Assembly (NCBI GenBank): GCA_015039365.1
Contig: WION01000337.1
Span: 1-56,426 of the forward strand
Origin: Amanita rubescens
Lineage: Eukaryota > Basidiomycota > Agaricomycetes > Agaricales > Amanitaceae
Length of the DNA stretch: 56,426 nucleotides
Direction of reading: 5' to 3'
Part shown: in pieces, positions 30,025 to 40,840 of the stretch
Numbering within the stretch: position 1 is the stretch's first letter
Layout of the letters: each line of letters starts with the position of its first letter
Made by a program: the position numbers and the translations under genes
The notes under the pieces: model-generated
Database searches by the model: none
What the model saw: only the letters and a program-made list of their open reading frames with translations
Told to the model about the DNA's origin: nothing

Positions 30025-31500
30025 ATGGACTTTCTCGATGTCGGGCACGTGAACCAGTCTCATTCAGAAGAGGGTAATTCGGAGGTGCCAAGCGCCATTC
30101 GCGGAGTGCTGATTCAGAAACGAGAGGCTCTTAACTCTCTCAAGCATGAAATCGCGCGGATAGAAGAAGACATCGTTCGTCTTGGCACTGCGCTGGCACC
30201 TCATAACCATAACCTTCTCCCAAACGAAATTCTCGGTCGCATATTCATTCTGGTTGCGCGGGATCACGGAACAGTGCATTTCCCTATTCCCAAAGGACAA
30301 ACTCCTCCACAACTTACCATTTCACACGTGTGTCCACATTGGCGCAGGGTGGCACTTCGTACATCCGAGTTATGGAGTGACACGGAGCTTCTAGTCTACA
30401 CGCTTGACACGCGTAACCATGACCATAATGTTCGCCTCCATCAGCGGTGGATCTTGCGAGCCGGAACATTTCCAGTGACGGTGTCAATACGCTTCCCCCA
30501 GGAGTCATTCGGTGACGTTGCTATCATCTTGCAGAGGGTTCTTTTACCCGTTCAAATCAGGAGGCTCCATCTTCATCTGACTTATGAACAACTTTTCATG
30601 GTGTTATCGGAATTACCTGAAACCGCATTATCAAGCTCTTCCGAGCTGGAACTCGACCTTACACTTCCTGAGGATGGCGAGGCCATAGACATGAACAATC
30701 TGCCTCTTATTACCCGAATTCGCTCCGCAACGTTCGGTCGTGGCGACATCGGCAGCTGGTTCGATCAATTCTCCTTGAGCTTGCCATTGAGTCGGCTCCG
30801 ATCCTTGGATTTTTCCATCTTTCTCGTTGATCTGCAACCCATTTTTTATATCTTGCGCCGAACCCCCGAGCTGCAAGCTCTCCATTTCCAGGTATCTAGG
30901 CATCAAGCTGATCAATTTGATAGATTAAGGGAGCAGGAGATTGCCCTACCTTCTGTACGAGCACTACATATTTTTTTTCAAGGAAAAAACGGAATAGAGC
31001 TTGACATGATTTTGCGCCGTTTCACATGCCCCTCCCTTACCAGTTTCACACTCTATACATATTGCAATTATTCCACGGGCGAGACCCTCGGGATTCTCAA
31101 GCAACAATATAACCTGCAAGGAATTCAAGATGTTTTGCTTGGTGGTGGTTTTGCACTGCCAATCTCTTCCATTTTGCAGGACGCTCCTGCTCTACACAGG
31201 CTTGCGCTTAGTTCAACTGATGCCATAATGGACGACAAGGCGATTATTGGGATATCAAATGGTACCCTTGGGCGATCCCTAACGACGTTGAGGATGTATT
31301 TCCCATGTGATCCGGGGGAAATACTCAGCATGGTGGAAGCACGCAAGGAAATGGCCGATACATTGGTTGCAAATGGTTGTAGCTGGAGAGAAGAAATTAC
31401 AGTTTTGAAGAACGTTGGGCTTTTGAAAGCCGAGGGCGGAGATACATATGAGGAGCGAATGACTGCATTGAGGAAGGCAGGTATCGCTTTCGATATTTAG
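30025..31500 (+). CDS. F-box protein 1
   Basis: A candidate SCF ubiquitin-ligase substrate receptor of 491 residues in a single coding exon. Residues about 25-58 form a charged coiled coil (IQKREALNSLKHEIARI). The F-box follows at about 62-120 (LPNEILGRIFILVARD, ISHVCPHWRRVAL, ELWSDTEL). The rest is an irregular leucine-rich region typical of agaric F-box proteins, ending in a variable helical tail. The targets are unknown. The ATG follows directly on an acceptor-like tag, in the same way as in its paralogs. Confidence 0.85.
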   Translation: MDFLDVGHVNQSHSEEGNSEVPSAIRGVLIQKREALNSLKHEIARIEEDIVRLGTALAPHNHNLLPNEILGRIFILVARDHGTVHFPIPKGQTPPQLTISHVCPHWRRVALRTSELWSDTELLVYTLDTRNHDHNVRLHQRWILRAGTFPVTVSIRFPQESFGDVAIILQRVLLPVQIRRLHLHLTYEQLFMVLSELPETALSSSSELELDLTLPEDGEAIDMNNLPLITRIRSATFGRGDIGSWFDQFSLSLPLSRLRSLDFSIFLVDLQPIFYILRRTPELQALHFQVSRHQADQFDRLREQEIALPSVRALHIFFQGKNGIELDMILRRFTCPSLTSFTLYTYCNYSTGETLGILKQQYNLQGIQDVLLGGGFALPISSILQDAPALHRLALSSTDAIMDDKAIIGISNGTLGRSLTTLRMYFPCDPGEILSMVEARKEMADTLVANGCSWREEITVLKNVGLLKAEGGDTYEERMTALRKAGIAFDI

Positions 31501-33184
31501 ACTGAGCTACTATAGGGTATATACGTAGTAGGCACCCAAATGAGAATGTACTACATGATGTACCTCACATTCACGACAACGCTTCCAGCCTTTCCGATTT
31601 GATGAAGTGCAGGACACCGCCGGGCAGTCGAAGGCCGGTGAGGAGTGATGAAAGACAACGTCAGCGGACTTCCACCAGCCATCGGAAGTGGCTCGCAAAG
31701 TCGTAGTGATATTCAGAACCCGTTCGACACACCAGTCAATTGTTATCACCTACTAGCGCAGTTGCAACTGACCAAGTTCGTCATATAGTATCAGCAACGC
31801 CCACATGGCAAGTGACAAGCAGAGATCGACTTATCTCCGCATTCATGAACTCGAATTCATGGCCCGAGGGTCTGCTTCGATGGAATAACGTCTAATTTTC
31901 TTTCGTCGTCTGCGTGACCAAAGGGGCCACAAGCATCGATCCAGGATGATCGATGATCGATGATCATTGAAGAGGCCCGACCGTCGTCAAAAACGTCATT
32001 GTCAGACGCACTGCGAAGGTACTCGGGCGCTCCCTGGAAGAGTCCAACGTATCAAACGTCACAGTTTCTGTGATAACCTTGAAGAAGCACTCATCTGTGT
32101 TGCCACTTGATAATGTCTCGCCCCTCCCTCACGTCTTCTCCCGTTTCCTCTATACAATGTGCGAGTTTCTTGCTTGAGGCACCAACTCAGCAACACTGAA
32201 AACACCTGTCCCTCTAGGTAACGGATCATCACCGGTTTTTTTGCGCATGGTGGTCGATCGGACTGTACTTGGTGCTAAGGCCGTATGATGAACTTTGATG
32301 ATGTCAAGTTATTTCGATCTGAATGGGTGAAACGGTTATCAGATCAAGGTATGTTGCTCTTGGCTTATGTACAAAACGGTAGGATCATAGCCTTTCATGC
32401 AGAGAGAAAAGCTCGCACAGCCAATACAGGTTCGCAAAAATTTTGATGGGCAAATAAAACTCTCGATTTAAGTTTGTGAAACAAATGTACTAGGCACGTT
32501 TTCCGATGGCACATCAGAAGGATAGATTTGGTGCGATTCACCATTGGTTCGTGCCTGTTCCTACCCTCACTAAATGCAGTTTTGACACCATAACGGGATC
32601 TACCTTCTCATCTACTTCTCGACGGTTGTTTTCATGGTTAATCGATACGGAGGGCGGAGCAGTGTAAAGAGCGTGCCAGAACTCGCCTCCAATAACCAGA
32701 ATTACTCAAGAGTCAATACCGCAAGTCGTACTGTTGGTTTTGATTGTACATGTGTTGACCATTGTAAACGTTCTTTTTTCTGTTGCATGCGTTCAGGCTT
32801 GAGCCTCACCCTTCTTCGGATCTACATATGTACGTGGAGTGGCGGAGGGGTCCACCCCAAATTCAATGCCAAGTTCCGATGTCACCAAATTCCGCGCCCG
32901 GCGAGTCCATCCAAATGGGGGTATAGCAAGATTCTCTGAGCCTTTCTGGCGGGCGTTCGGCAACGGTGTTACTGCTCGATTGTCAGGTCAGCAAATTGTG
33001 ATGCTTAGATTATAACTCCATTATATACGCACAACCATTGCGCTATTGTAGACTCATGCAAAGCGGGGACCTCTTGCCACAGAAGGTTAGACCTGGCGCT
33101 GGTGCCAGGCACCATTTTAGTCACGTCACAATCGCCGCACTCGAAGTTGGCCACAATTGTTATTGAACGCAGACCACAATGCCT
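31501..33184. other. Intergenic between F-box genes 1 and 2
   Basis: About 1.7 kb without a recognisable gene. A short gatgatc-type repeat (gatgatcgatgatcgatgatc) lies at about 31947-31967. The open frame at 32634-32939 has no domain. Confidence 0.35.
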
Positions 33185-33192
33185 GCATCGAC

Positions 33193-33239
33193 GGTAAGCT
33201 TCCCAAGTCAGTGTAAAAGCTCAACTTACACGAAGATAG
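33193..33239 (+). other. Probable 5'-leader intron of F-box gene 2
   Basis: The donor gtaagctt follows tcgacg. A branch-point-like ctcaac lies about 20 bases before the acceptor gatag, which touches the ATG at 33240. The same layout is seen in front of F-box genes 1 and 3-6. Confidence 0.55.
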
Positions 33240-34718
33240 ATGGACTTAGACAATGTCCGTCGCGTAAACCAGTTTCATTCTGAACAGAGTACTTTGGACT
33301 CGCCGAGGGCTATTCGCGGCGTCGTGATCCAGAAACGGGATACCCTGAAAGCTATCAAACGTGAAATCGCACAGCTCGTCGAACGGGAGAAAGGAATAGA
33401 GGAAGAGCTTGTTCGCCTGGGCACAGCGTTGGCACCTCACAATCACGACGTTCTCTCAAACGAAATTCTCCGTCACGTATTCATTCTAGTCGTACAGGCT
33501 CATGGACCTGTGCATTTCCCTATTCTCAAAGGAAATCTCCCTCCTCAACTGGCCATATCCCATGTTTGTTCCCACTGGCGGAGGGTCGCACTTCATACGG
33601 CCGAGTTATGGGGCCATACGGACCTTGCCTATCCACAGAAGTACAACACTGACGACGTTGTCCGCCTCCACCAGCGGTGGCTCTTGAGAGCTGCATCGTT
33701 TCCGGTTACAGTGTCGATAAGCTTCGACGGTTCGCTTGATAGCGATGAAATTCCCAGTGCCTTGCAGAAAATCGTTTTGCCCTTTCAGGTCAAGAGGCTT
33801 GGTCTTAACCTGACCTGTAAAGAGTTTATGGCATTATCTACATTGCCTGAAACTGCATTACCCGGCCTTACGGAGCTGGAACTTAGTCTCACACCTTCTG
33901 AAGAGGTCGTGAACATGAATAATCCACCCCATTTTATTACGCGACTTCGATCTGTATCATTCATGCCTGGCGAGACTGGTGTCTGGTTTGATCAACTCTC
34001 GCCCAGTTTGCCATGGGGTCAGCTGCGCTTCCTGGCGTGTCACATGTTTATGACGGATTTGGGTCCTATTCTTAATATCTTGCACCAGCTTCCAACACTT
34101 CAAGTGCTCCACCTATCGGTATTCAAATTTCACATTGCTGACCTAGAGGAGCATAGGCTGCGCATGCTTTCTTTACGGGATATCAACCTGGATGTTGACA
34201 TGGACGTGCTCGATGGAATACAACTTGACAAGATTTTGCGCAGTTTCGCTTGCCCTTCCCTTACCAAATTCACATTGTCTACAGATGCTTACTGGACGGA
34301 CGAGACCTTCCAGATCATTAAACAACAATACAATATGCAGCAAATTCAAGAAATCAATTTTTCTTGTAATTTTGCGCTACCAGTTTCCTACCTTTTGCGA
34401 GATGCACCCATGTTACGCTCACTTTCATCTCGGGACGCCATAATGGATGACGAGGCTATCTGCAGCATATCAAATGGCACCCTTGGGCGGTTCCTCAGGA
34501 AGTTGAACATTAGCGCCGCGGGTGACGTTGGGGAGTTGCTCAGTATGGTGGAAGCGCGGAAAAAGAGAGTCGAGGAATTTATTGAAAGTGGTTACAGTTG
34601 GAAAGAAGAAATGTCCATTTTGAAGGAGGTTGTGGTTCATGCCGAGCACAAGGAGGAATATAAAGCGAGGGTTGTTGCATTGGAAGAGGCAGGTATCACT
34701 ATTAAGTTTAAGTACTAA
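33240..34718 (+). CDS. F-box protein 2
   Basis: 492 residues in one coding exon and a clear paralog of F-box protein 1. It has a coiled coil with REIAQLVEREKGIEEELVRL and an F-box with LSNEILRHVFILVVQA and ISHVCSHWRRVAL. The leucine-rich C-terminal part includes FACPSLTKFTLST and DEAICSISNGTLGRFLRKL. Compared with protein 1 the coiled coil is four residues longer (LVER). Likely SCF adaptor; target unknown. Confidence 0.85.
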   Translation: MDLDNVRRVNQFHSEQSTLDSPRAIRGVVIQKRDTLKAIKREIAQLVEREKGIEEELVRLGTALAPHNHDVLSNEILRHVFILVVQAHGPVHFPILKGNLPPQLAISHVCSHWRRVALHTAELWGHTDLAYPQKYNTDDVVRLHQRWLLRAASFPVTVSISFDGSLDSDEIPSALQKIVLPFQVKRLGLNLTCKEFMALSTLPETALPGLTELELSLTPSEEVVNMNNPPHFITRLRSVSFMPGETGVWFDQLSPSLPWGQLRFLACHMFMTDLGPILNILHQLPTLQVLHLSVFKFHIADLEEHRLRMLSLRDINLDVDMDVLDGIQLDKILRSFACPSLTKFTLSTDAYWTDETFQIIKQQYNMQQIQEINFSCNFALPVSYLLRDAPMLRSLSSRDAIMDDEAICSISNGTLGRFLRKLNISAAGDVGELLSMVEARKKRVEEFIESGYSWKEEMSILKEVVVHAEHKEEYKARVVALEEAGITIKFKY

Positions 34719-35732
34719 TCTTGTACAAATATCGCCATGTAACTGAGCTTGCTTACCCGTGACGCCAGTGATATTTCAATGCTGGTATTTGATTTCTGAA
34801 TCGAAGCGCTCGTGCACTTCACCCGATCACATTCAAATGCGGTACCTCTGGTTCCGATCCGATATAATCCAGGGCGGCCGAATGAAGCAGTGACGCAAAA
34901 AGAAAGGGCGCGAGGAACCCGCGTTGATATGCTACTGCTATGTGCTTCAGCATGGGTTTGGAACAAGGACTTTGCTCACGAAGAAGCTCGGGCATGCATG
35001 GACATCCGAGGTGTTAACCACTTGTCTGTCCTCATCTTCGCTCGTCATATGGGGTTCCTTATAGCCGCTTTTGTGTACACATAGTCGGTCAGCCGCACAC
35101 CGCTTCGAGTTGGGGCCCAGTGCGGTACTAAAAAAAGACGTCACATGTTACATATTGTCCGTGTCACATGTAGAACTCTTCGGATCCCATCTTCTTTCCT
35201 GTCTTCCAATCCAGTGCATGTTATGTGACGTGATGCTTTTATCCAACTGGACGCTTCTGTTGATTTTAAGGTCCTGTACACTACGATCAAAATCGAGTCA
35301 GGCTGGTGATAACCATCAACGGAACGGCAATGGCTCGATCAGAGATTAGGGCTCAAGAGCTGTTACTACATACGAGACGAAGGCAGCTGCGCCGGGTTTC
35401 GATGAAGCGAAAATGATTGAGCGCCCAGCGAAGAGAACCCGAAACAGCGACACTCGCAGTGCCGGCGGTCGGTCCGGCTTGCATCTCAAGGTCAGTCCTA
35501 ACTCGATATCAACATGCTTCTCCGAGTCGGCATCGAGCTTCCAGAGGCGATGCGCGATGCGTCAGCCTGCCAAGCCCTTGCTCTGACTCATCGAGACCAA
35601 ATCACGAGGCAAAGCACCGAATACGTTCAAAGCACACTGGTCTGGTTCCGGCATTATTTAAGTCCCTTCTATATGTAACTGGGCGTGCGTTGAACGCTAT
35701 CTACCACCCAAGGTTATCTGGCGGTACCCACC
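34719..35732. other. Intergenic between F-box gene 2 and hydrolase 3
   Basis: About 1 kb with no recognisable gene. The open frame 35417-35833 overlaps the start of hydrolase 3 in another phase and is rejected. The hydrolase upstream block of 19 and 24 kb is not present here, and no TATA box of that type is visible. Confidence 0.4.
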
Positions 35733-38011
35733 ATGCGGGTAGTTTCCTACATCTTCCTTGGGGCCGTCTTATTCCACTGCTCCTTCGCTCTATTACAGGG
35801 TGGGCAAAGACTGAAAGCTCGAGGAACGACTGAGCAAGACCCGGAAACTATCTGGTCTTCGGTATGGAGAAGTTATCCTTCATGGATATGGCAAGGTGTG
35901 ACTGATGCTGTCCAAAGCTGAACTCCTCTGGATCACTCGATTGGCATGACTGCTATCCTGGCCAAGCTACTAAGTTCGAATGCGCGCGCCTGCTGGTAGG
36001 TATCGAGTTCCTGTCCGCATTTGAAATTTGAAACATCTCTACAGGTACCTCTAAACTATTCAGCACCCGTCAGTCCAAGCAACAATGCATCTATCGCAAT
36101 TATTCGTATTCCGTCTCCCTATTCAGCCACGTCACAAGAATACAAAGGGCCCATCCTTTTCAATCCCGGTGGACCAGGTGGAAGCGGAGTCGATTTTGTG
36201 CTTGTCGGAGGAGATTTAATACATGCAGTCGTCGGAGATGCGTTTGACATCGTTGGCTTTGATCCAAGAGGTTCGTGTGTATATATTCGTATATCTTTTC
36301 CTTTTATTCTAATCCATCTTTTAGGCGTCTCACGCTCCATTCCAACGATCTCGTTCTTCACCAATAACAACGATAGAGAGATATGGTCTGCCAGAGCGGC
36401 CGTCTTCAATGTAGTCAATGCTTCTACGAACAGCCTGGGCGAACTTGTGGCATATTCTCGAGTTGTTGGCCAATTAGCGGCAGCTACAAACTATAATGGG
36501 TATTTGAACTTCATCAATACCGACTCTACTGCGCGCGACATGTTGCAGATCACCAAGGCATACGGAATGGATAAGATCCAATACTGGGGATTTTCGTAAG
36601 TATGTGGGCTGGCTAACGTTCTTTGTAACCTACGTCATATGGTTAGGTACGGCTCCGTTCTCGGCGCAGTATTTGCCTCATTGTTCCCAGTAAGTTTCAA
36701 GATCTGGCGCCTGTACGTATCTCATCATAGTAGGATAACGTCGGTCGCCTTGTCGTTGATGGCGTAGTGGATGCTCCGAACTATTTTGCTGGTGAGGTTC
36801 TTCGCATTCCATCGTCACATTTGGCTTGAACAGCCGTTGCCAGCCCTGTTCAACGAGAATCTTCTTGACACGGATAAAGTGTTGCAGATCTTCTTTGATA
36901 GCTGCTTCATTGCGGGACCGTCCGGCTGTAGCTTTTATGCATCCTCACCTGAAGCCATTTCGAAAAACCTTGACAGGCTATATGATATGACCAAAACTAC
37001 ACCATTCCCCGTCCTCAACAACGCCAGTTCATATGGTGTAGTCGATTACAATTTCTTGCGAACTACCATCTTCATTTCACTTTATAGTCCTTATTCGTCG
37101 TTTCCTCCATTGGCCGACGCCTTAGCTGAATTGTCAAAGGGGAATGCGAAACCGTTATGGGACTATGGATCTACCACGCAACTTCTCGTTAACGAGGTTT
37201 TGGATCCTTTGATCGCCATCGGGTGTAATGACGCTAGCTTGATCCCGGGAACGCTAGAAGATGCAGAACAATATTACAACAAATTAGTCAAAACATCAGA
37301 ATGGGTGGACATTTGGATAAGAGAAAGAATTTCCTGCTCGTACGTTATCTGCACGGTTTTTATGACAAACCTGATTCCACAAAATCTTCAGTGGATGGCC
37401 TGATTTACCGAAAAACTTTTTCAGAGGCACGTCATATACTCGACTCTTCGATTATCTATTTTATATTTGTATCTAGGCCCATTCGTTGGAAACACGAGTT
37501 ACCCGTTACTTTTTATTGGAAATACGGCTGGTACGTAGTTATTATGGTTGCCACAAGTCGAGCTGATGCCCGAGCAGATCCCGTGACTCCATTATTCGGG
37601 TGCGTACTCCATGACGAAGTTCGGGTTCTCTCGCCTACATCTTGATTTACAGTGCCAAGAGAATGTCGCAAGGCTACCCAGGCTCTGTTGTTCTGACGCA
37701 AAATTCGGCGGGGGTACGTATTCCGCCAGTTGTTCTGCTCTTTTCCTAATTGTCACGACCTGGTGGTGTAGCATACATCGATCTCCGCCCCCTCCCCATG
37801 CACGATGAACTATGTAAGAGCGTATTTTGAGAATGGTACGCTGCCAGAAGGGGGAACAATATGTCCAGTCCTGGGACCCCCAATACCCCAATTTAACGGC
37901 ACGCAAACTCTGTACAGCAGGCAAGATATATTAAGCTCGCACAAGGATAGGGCAGTTACAGATGCAATTGTCGAGTTAAGCAAGAGGCATCGTATATTGG
38001 GCCCCTTATAA
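35733..38011 (+). CDS. Secreted alpha/beta hydrolase with TAP-like domain 3
   Basis: A more diverged paralog that appears intact. The signal peptide is MRVVSYIFLGAVLFHCSFAL. Exon 1 ends IWSS at 35861, and exon 2 resumes with LNSSGSLDWHDCYPGQ. FNPGGPGGSGVD, FDIVGFDPRG, WGFS/YGSVLG, DPVTPL and LTQNSAG/HTS give the full Ser-Asp-His set. The C-terminus is about 25 residues longer than in hydrolases 1 and 2 and ends SKRHRILGPL. One intron near 37425 seems to use a GC donor (gcacgt), where the paralogs have gtgtgt. Secreted peptidase or esterase of unknown substrate. Confidence 0.82.
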
Positions 38012-38046
38012 TGCGCAAGCTGCCGTGGACCATTGACAAGAAAGTA

Positions 38047-38630
38047 GGTCCACGATCTTCCGCCCAAGGCTAGAAATATCACCCCAACTTTATTCTTCAA
38101 CTTCCACATCCCCACTCACGTAGCGGCAGTTTCTATCCCTAGAAGTGTAATAAAGCACCCTCCACTTTTTCCTAACCAACTGGTGAGCGCATGAAATGTG
38201 AATCAAAGATCGGAAACGCACGGCCCAACGTCAAGCCTTGAATAGAAACTGGACAGGATGATGTCAGCCACCGGGGTTCATCCCGCCGATGTTTTTTTAC
38301 AACAAAATTCTTCCATCTCCTCCTGTCACTTTATAGTGAAACATTTTGAGCAAAACGATTGAACAAGGACTCAAACTTGAGCGCACCTTCAACATTTTCC
38401 ATTATCCTTCCCTCCCTCACCACTGCAATTCTGAGCGAGGCGTCTTTGCCTTTGTAAGATCTTATGGAAGCTAAATCCTCATCCCTCGGGACTTCGTTTC
38501 AAGGAAGGTCGCCCAGTAATTGGAATCCGTCCACCCGCAGTTGTTTTACGTCATGAAAAAGGGTCCATTTGAATTCCACAATAGTGTCCAAGGTCCGCCT
38601 CGGAACAAAAGCGTTTCAAGTTCTGGTCGG
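38047..38630 (-). pseudogene. Collapsed coilin pseudogene
   Basis: Two parts of the coilin gene at 43.3-45.2 kb are present in the same order. Bases about 38049-38240 match the last coilin exon and the intron before it (cgatcttcc, cccaaggctag, atatcaccccaact, ccctccactttttcctaa). Bases about 38381-38627 match the first exon (gcgcaccttc, ggaaggtcgcc, tccgtcca, caagttct). The central 1.3 kb is missing and the rest has indels. Confidence 0.7.
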
Positions 38631-38830
38631 TGATCATAGCGTTTGCCATAGGGTTCGTGCCTGCCAGTGCCTGGTTCCTTGGAGCTGCCAGGCAGTCACA
38701 TTACGTCAACCTAACAATAGCCTACAGCGCGGTTACAGACGCATCTTCTGCTACAGCGCTACCGCAAAGTCTGAATTGGCGGTGAGATTCCTTCGTTACA
38801 GTAGAAGCTCTGGCAACTTACACGAGATAG

Positions 38831-40360
38831 ATGGATCCAGACCTGGATGTCGGGCGTGTAATCCACGGCCAGCTCCATTCCGTTGAACAGAATGTTTTGG
38901 AGGCCCCGCGCGCCATTCGCGACGCCATGATCCAGAAACGAGAGGCTCTTAGAAGTATTAAGCGCGAAATCGCGCAGCTTGTCGGAAAGGAGAGAAGAAT
39001 AGAAGAAGAACTCGTTCGCTTTTGTGACGCGTTGGCACCTCACAACCACAATGTCCTCCCGAACGAAATTCTCGGTCACGTATTCATTCAAGTTGCGCAA
39101 GATCATGAATCTGTACATTTCCCTATTCGTAAAGGAAATATCCCTCCCCAACTTGCCATATCGCACGTATGTTCACACTGGCGCCGGGTGGCACTTGGTA
39201 CAGCCAAGTTATGGAGCAACACACGGCTTGAATTTGCCCATCCGGAGCGCATGAAATCCGACCACATCTTCCGCCTTCATCAGCGATGGCTTCTGCGAGC
39301 TGGGACATTTCCAGCTACATTGTCGATACACTTCGGCGAGGAATTGGAAATTGACGAGATTGCCCGCACCTTGCAGAAGATCATTTGGAACATTCAGGTC
39401 AAGAGCCTTCATCTAGATCTGTCCACGGAAGAATTCGTGGGGTTATCGAATTTACCTCAATCCGCGTTTTCGAATGTTGCGGAGCTGGACCTAGAACTTT
39501 CACATCCTGATGGAGCCGTCGTAAATATGAATAATCCATCTCATCTCATCACCAAACTTCGGTCTGTCACTTTTTGTTGCGACGAGTCTGGTGATTGGTT
39601 CGATCAACTCTCTCCAAGCCTGGGATGGAGTCAACTGCGAACCCTGAGGTTTGACATGGCTATACAGGATCTGTATCCTATCTTTGTTATTTTGCGACAG
39701 ATTCCAATCCTGGAAGAGCTCCTTTTAACGGTATCCCCGACCAATATCGATCAATTTGGGATATTAGAGGAGCGGCCGCTGGCCTTGCCTTCTTTACGCG
39801 ACTTCAACCTGACGGCAGTTGGCACAGAAGAGGTTACCGATGATGGGATAGATCTTGACAGGCTCCTGCGTGCTATTACATGCCCTTCCCTCACCAGCCT
39901 CACGCTCTCTACCCATAACTGGGCCCACTGGACGGGCGAAACCTTCAAACTTCTCGGGCGACAGTATAATATGTCAAGACTTCAAGAAGTCTACTTTTTT
40001 AGTCACTTTGTGCTGCCCATCTCCTCGATTTTACAAAATATGCCTATGCTACGCTTCCTTTTAGCCGGACCGGATATCAAATTGGATGATAAGGCTATTA
40101 TTGGCATATCCAATGGTGCCCTTGGACGCTTTATCCAGACGTTGACAATCAATGTCACTGGCGATTTTTTGGAGGTGCTCAGTATGATTGAAGCGCGTAA
40201 AAGGACGGTCGATGAATCGCTTGAAAAGGGTTGTAGTTGGAGAGAAGAAATCGCTCTTTTGAAGGACATAACCGTTATTACCAAGCGCAAAAAGGAATAC
40301 AAACGGAGGGTCATTGCACTGAAGAAGGCGGGTATCATTATAAAGTTTTCGAAACCTTGA
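38831..40360 (+). CDS. F-box protein 3
   Basis: 509 residues in one coding exon. The N-terminal part has AIRDAMIQKREALRSIKREIAQL as coiled coil. The F-box has LPNEILGHVFIQVAQD and ISHVCSHWRRVAL. The C-terminal part has ITCPSLTSLTLST and DDKAIIGISNGALGRFIQTL. It is closest to proteins 1 and 2. Likely SCF adaptor. The ATG is preceded directly by an acceptor-like gatag. Confidence 0.85.
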   Translation: MDPDLDVGRVIHGQLHSVEQNVLEAPRAIRDAMIQKREALRSIKREIAQLVGKERRIEEELVRFCDALAPHNHNVLPNEILGHVFIQVAQDHESVHFPIRKGNIPPQLAISHVCSHWRRVALGTAKLWSNTRLEFAHPERMKSDHIFRLHQRWLLRAGTFPATLSIHFGEELEIDEIARTLQKIIWNIQVKSLHLDLSTEEFVGLSNLPQSAFSNVAELDLELSHPDGAVVNMNNPSHLITKLRSVTFCCDESGDWFDQLSPSLGWSQLRTLRFDMAIQDLYPIFVILRQIPILEELLLTVSPTNIDQFGILEERPLALPSLRDFNLTAVGTEEVTDDGIDLDRLLRAITCPSLTSLTLSTHNWAHWTGETFKLLGRQYNMSRLQEVYFFSHFVLPISSILQNMPMLRFLLAGPDIKLDDKAIIGISNGALGRFIQTLTINVTGDFLEVLSMIEARKRTVDESLEKGCSWREEIALLKDITVITKRKKEYKRRVIALKKAGIIIKFSKP

Positions 40361-40840
40361 CTATTATTTGGAATCTTGCTCGATATGCATTTATTTCTAC
40401 ATATACCAGCTGGAGGATAAACTGAACGACCCTGCCGGCATGGTTTGTAATCGACAGCATGTATACGTCCCGAACATTTGACCTTGACACCCTTCACCAA
40501 ATCATATTTCAGAAGTAAACGCCAGCGAGGCCACGTCGACGCATTATGGTCTATCTCAGTCTTATGCTCACCTGTTAAAGTAAGAGTCCGCCCCGTTAAG
40601 ATTTCATGGCATGGTGGGCAATTTTGCCGTGGTGGGGAAACCGAAGGAATGGTAAATCAATGAGCATTCGAGAGGAAACATGAGCGTGAGGGAACGGACG
40701 GGCCTAATGCTTTATGTAAGTGTATATATTTGTACTATCACATGCTATAAGTTCAAGTACTCGAGAAGAGAAGACCAGCATATAGTACCAATCATTAAAC
40801 TTGAGGATTAAACAACATGAACTGTAGTGCCATTTTCGGA
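40361..40840. other. Intergenic between F-box 3 and P450
   Basis: Convergent 3' flanks. No gene, repeat or clear terminator element was recognised. Confidence 0.4.

Noticed and set aside
31947..31967. gatgatc repeat as a regulatory or origin element
   Set aside because: Too short and simple to support any function.
35417..35833. 138-codon open frame overlapping the start of hydrolase 3
   Set aside because: It overlaps the signal-peptide exon in another phase and has no recognisable domain.
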